DNA of 64,000 nt from Paraplanobispora siamensis. Lineage in GTDB: Bacteria; Actinomycetota; Actinomycetes; Streptosporangiales; Streptosporangiaceae. Position 1 is the first letter of the stretch. Each line of letters opens with the position of its first letter. This document shows positions 62,566-64,000 of this stretch, piece by piece. The notes below the pieces were generated by a model. The model saw only the letters and a program-made list of their open reading frames with translations, ran no database searches and was not told where the DNA came from. The position numbers and the translations under genes are program-made. The stretch spans positions 18,084-82,083 of the forward strand of contig NZ_BOOJ01000070.1 of the NCBI RefSeq assembly GCF_016863175.1. The letters are read 5' to 3'.

Positions 62566-63750
62566 TCATGCCCCACTGACGATCACCATTTCGTTGCCTT
62601 CGGGGTCGGCGACCCGCCAGCGATCCTCCGACTCCTCAAGGAGCCGGCCACCGGCTGCGAGGGTCGTGGCGAGGCGCGTCCGCGCGAGGTCCGAGGGCAC
62701 CGCGAGCTCGAAGTGGATGCGGTTTCGCTGCCGGCGCCGCTCCGTCTCCGAAGCGTCGAGCTCCTGGAACACCAGCACCGGGTTCAGCCGCCGCGGATCG
62801 TGGATGTCGCCGACCCCGGCTCGCCGGTCGCGGGTGTATCCGAGTGCGGCGAGCCAGAACGCGCGGACCGCGGCGACGTCGGCGGCGTCGAGGAAGAGCT
62901 GAGCGAAGCGCGGCAGCCCCGGATCCGCGGTGGCCCCGAGTTCGCGCGCAGCGGTCTGGAGGTTTCCGGCGAGGTCGGTGAAGTCGAGCTTGAGGCCGTG
63001 GGCGTCGTCCTCCCACCGGTCCTTGCCGCTGTCGACGATCACGAGCCCGGGGCGCAGGTCGACCAGCAGCGGGAAGCCCGTGTCGTCGGCCAGCGCCGCC
63101 GCTGCGGCGGCCAGGTCACGCTGCTGCGCCGGCGAGGTGACGCGGTAGCACGCCATCGCACTGAACACCGTCTGCCAGTCGGCTGTCTCGATCCTGTCGC
63201 CGAGCGCCGAGCCCGGCACCAGGTCGACCTCGTTGCCGTCGGGGTCGGTGTGACAGACCCCGAACGGTCCGGACGGCTCACCGGGACTCGCCTGCTCGAC
63301 CGCCGCGGCCGGCCGCACCACGTCGAGGTGGACGCGGTTCCGCAACGGCCGTGGCTCGGTCGACCGCCGGATCCGTATCGCGGGGTCGCGCCGTAGCGGA
63401 TCCGCCAAACCGCCGTCCTCCGCAGGCGCGTAGTCGAGCACGCGCTGCCAGAACCGCCTCACCGCAGGCGGGTTCGCGGATTCGAACACGACGCTCAGGT
63501 GCTGCAGCACGGCGGGGTTCGCGGCCAGCCCGAGATCCCGCGCGGCCGCCGACACCGCCTCGGCATGCTCGTCCGAGTCGAGGCGCACCCGCATGCCTGT
63601 CGCGCGCAGATCGACCACGATCTCAGCCGGCAGCTCCAGGACGCGCCCGGCCAGCGCAGCCCCCTCGATCAGCGAGGGCGCGTCGAACCATGCCGTCGCA
63701 ACGCCGTCGACCACCCGCCAATCCGTTCCGATCTCCGTCATGCCCGACAC
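62566..63750 (-). CDS. Pterin-dehydratase-like plus double glyoxalase-like (VOC) protein
   Basis: The 394-residue protein (GTG 63750, or ATG 63741) has three parts. Residues about 8-95 resemble pterin-4a-carbinolamine dehydratase (DWRVVDGVATAWFDAPSLIE, then VDLRATGMRVRLDSDEHAEA), although the usual paired catalytic histidines are not visible. Two glyoxalase-like VOC modules follow: about 97-190 (LQHLSVVFESANPPAVRRFW to DPDGNEVDLVPG) and about 270-392 (FAQLFLDAADVAAVRAFW to ADPEGNEMVIVSGA). VOC pairs form metal-dependent enzymes or ligand-binding proteins. This fusion type is common in actinobacteria and lacks a known substrate. It is flanked by direct repeats, suggesting a mobile or recombined segment. 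Confidence 0.8.
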   Translation of the reverse strand: MSGMTEIGTDWRVVDGVATAWFDAPSLIEGAALAGRVLELPAEIVVDLRATGMRVRLDSDEHAEAVSAAARDLGLAANPAVLQHLSVVFESANPPAVRRFWQRVLDYAPAEDGGLADPLRRDPAIRIRRSTEPRPLRNRVHLDVVRPAAAVEQASPGEPSGPFGVCHTDPDGNEVDLVPGSALGDRIETADWQTVFSAMACYRVTSPAQQRDLAAAAAALADDTGFPLLVDLRPGLVIVDSGKDRWEDDAHGLKLDFTDLAGNLQTAARELGATADPGLPRFAQLFLDAADVAAVRAFWLAALGYTRDRRAGVGDIHDPRRLNPVLVFQELDASETERRRQRNRIHFELAVPSDLARTRLATTLAAGGRLLEESEDRWRVADPEGNEMVIVSGA

Positions 63751-63820
63751 TGTAGAGTCCGGATCTCCATCCGAATAGTGATCATGTCCCCGGCCGGTGC
63801 ATCGATGGACGCCGTTGACG

Positions 63821-63889
63821 GTGCCCCGCGGAGTGGTGGGGTTCGAGGGTTGATCTCCGATGTCTACGCGCCGCTGTCGATCGCGGCGG
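63821..63889. repeat. Imperfect direct repeat, right copy
   Basis: The right-hand partner of 62448-62509, in the same orientation, 71 bp beyond the glyoxalase-type gene start. The remaining bases to 64000 contain no gene I can support; a possible coding remnant is not recognisable. Confidence 0.75.
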
Positions 63890-64000
63890 TGGTGTCAGGA
63901 TCGCCGGTCGGGGCGGATCTCAATCCCCACCGCTCGGCGGGACGCTCACTGCCGGCGGGAAAGAGCCCAGGTCGGGTCGCCGTAAGCGGCCCCGTAATTC

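Noticed and set aside
62448..63889. Insertion sequence bounded by the direct repeats
   Set aside because: No transposase, no terminal inverted repeats and no short target duplication are visible; only the repeats themselves are supported.

Overview
This window looks like chromosomal DNA of a high-GC, filamentous-type actinobacterium, probably Streptosporangiales (Streptosporangium/Nonomuraea-like). That placement is inferred from gene order, GTG/TTG starts, very high GC at third positions and the meso-diaminopimelate signature of MurE; no taxonomic marker gene is present. I see no tRNA, rRNA, CRISPR array, insertion sequence or prophage.

Layout. 1-4.6 kb: end of an unknown gene, a divergent RibD-like reductase/HxlR regulator pair around a perfect operator palindrome, a HAD phosphatase, a secreted FG-GAP repeat protein and a STAS anti-anti-sigma factor. 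4.8-9.1 kb: a PAS/SpoIIE phosphatase followed by the translation group pepQ-like, efp, nusB. 9.3-11.9 kb: a methyltransferase, dinB under a LexA-type box, and a DUF3040 membrane protein. 12.1-16.9 kb (minus): moxR, DUF58, transglutaminase operon. 17.4-37.3 kb: a nearly complete dcw division/cell-wall cluster, in the order mraZ, rsmH, ftsL-like, ftsI, murE, murF, mraY, murD, ftsW, murG, murC, ftsQ, ftsZ, yggS, sepF, yggT, divIVA. It converts UDP-MurNAc into lipid II and assembles and positions the septum. The pgeF/ylmD gene that usually follows ftsZ is missing.

37.3-45 kb: a large membrane protein with two Cys-motif modules, ileS in inverted orientation behind a translational T-box, then traR/dksA-like, lspA and rluD-like. 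45-57.4 kb: signalling and transport, with three Ser/Thr kinases, an MMPL exporter divergent from a two-component system, an AraC regulator and AzlC/AzlD. 57.5-62.3 kb: an aromatic-codon leader peptide plus terminator ahead of a degenerate DAHP-synthase/chorismate mutase fusion, then dnaE. 62.4-64 kb: a pterin-dehydratase-like/glyoxalase fusion flanked by imperfect direct repeats.

Most notable: (1) the chorismate mutase fused to a catalytically dead-looking DAHP synthase domain and controlled by an apparent Tyr/Phe attenuator; (2) 10-bp-phased GTGG arrays at the mraZ promoter and, on the opposite strand, ahead of moxR; (3) FtsI with about 360 residues of repetitive disordered extension, with smaller extensions in FtsQ and FtsZ; (4) the Cys-module membrane protein next to divIVA; (5) the ileS T-box and local inversion; (6) the LexA-type box inside the dinB promoter.
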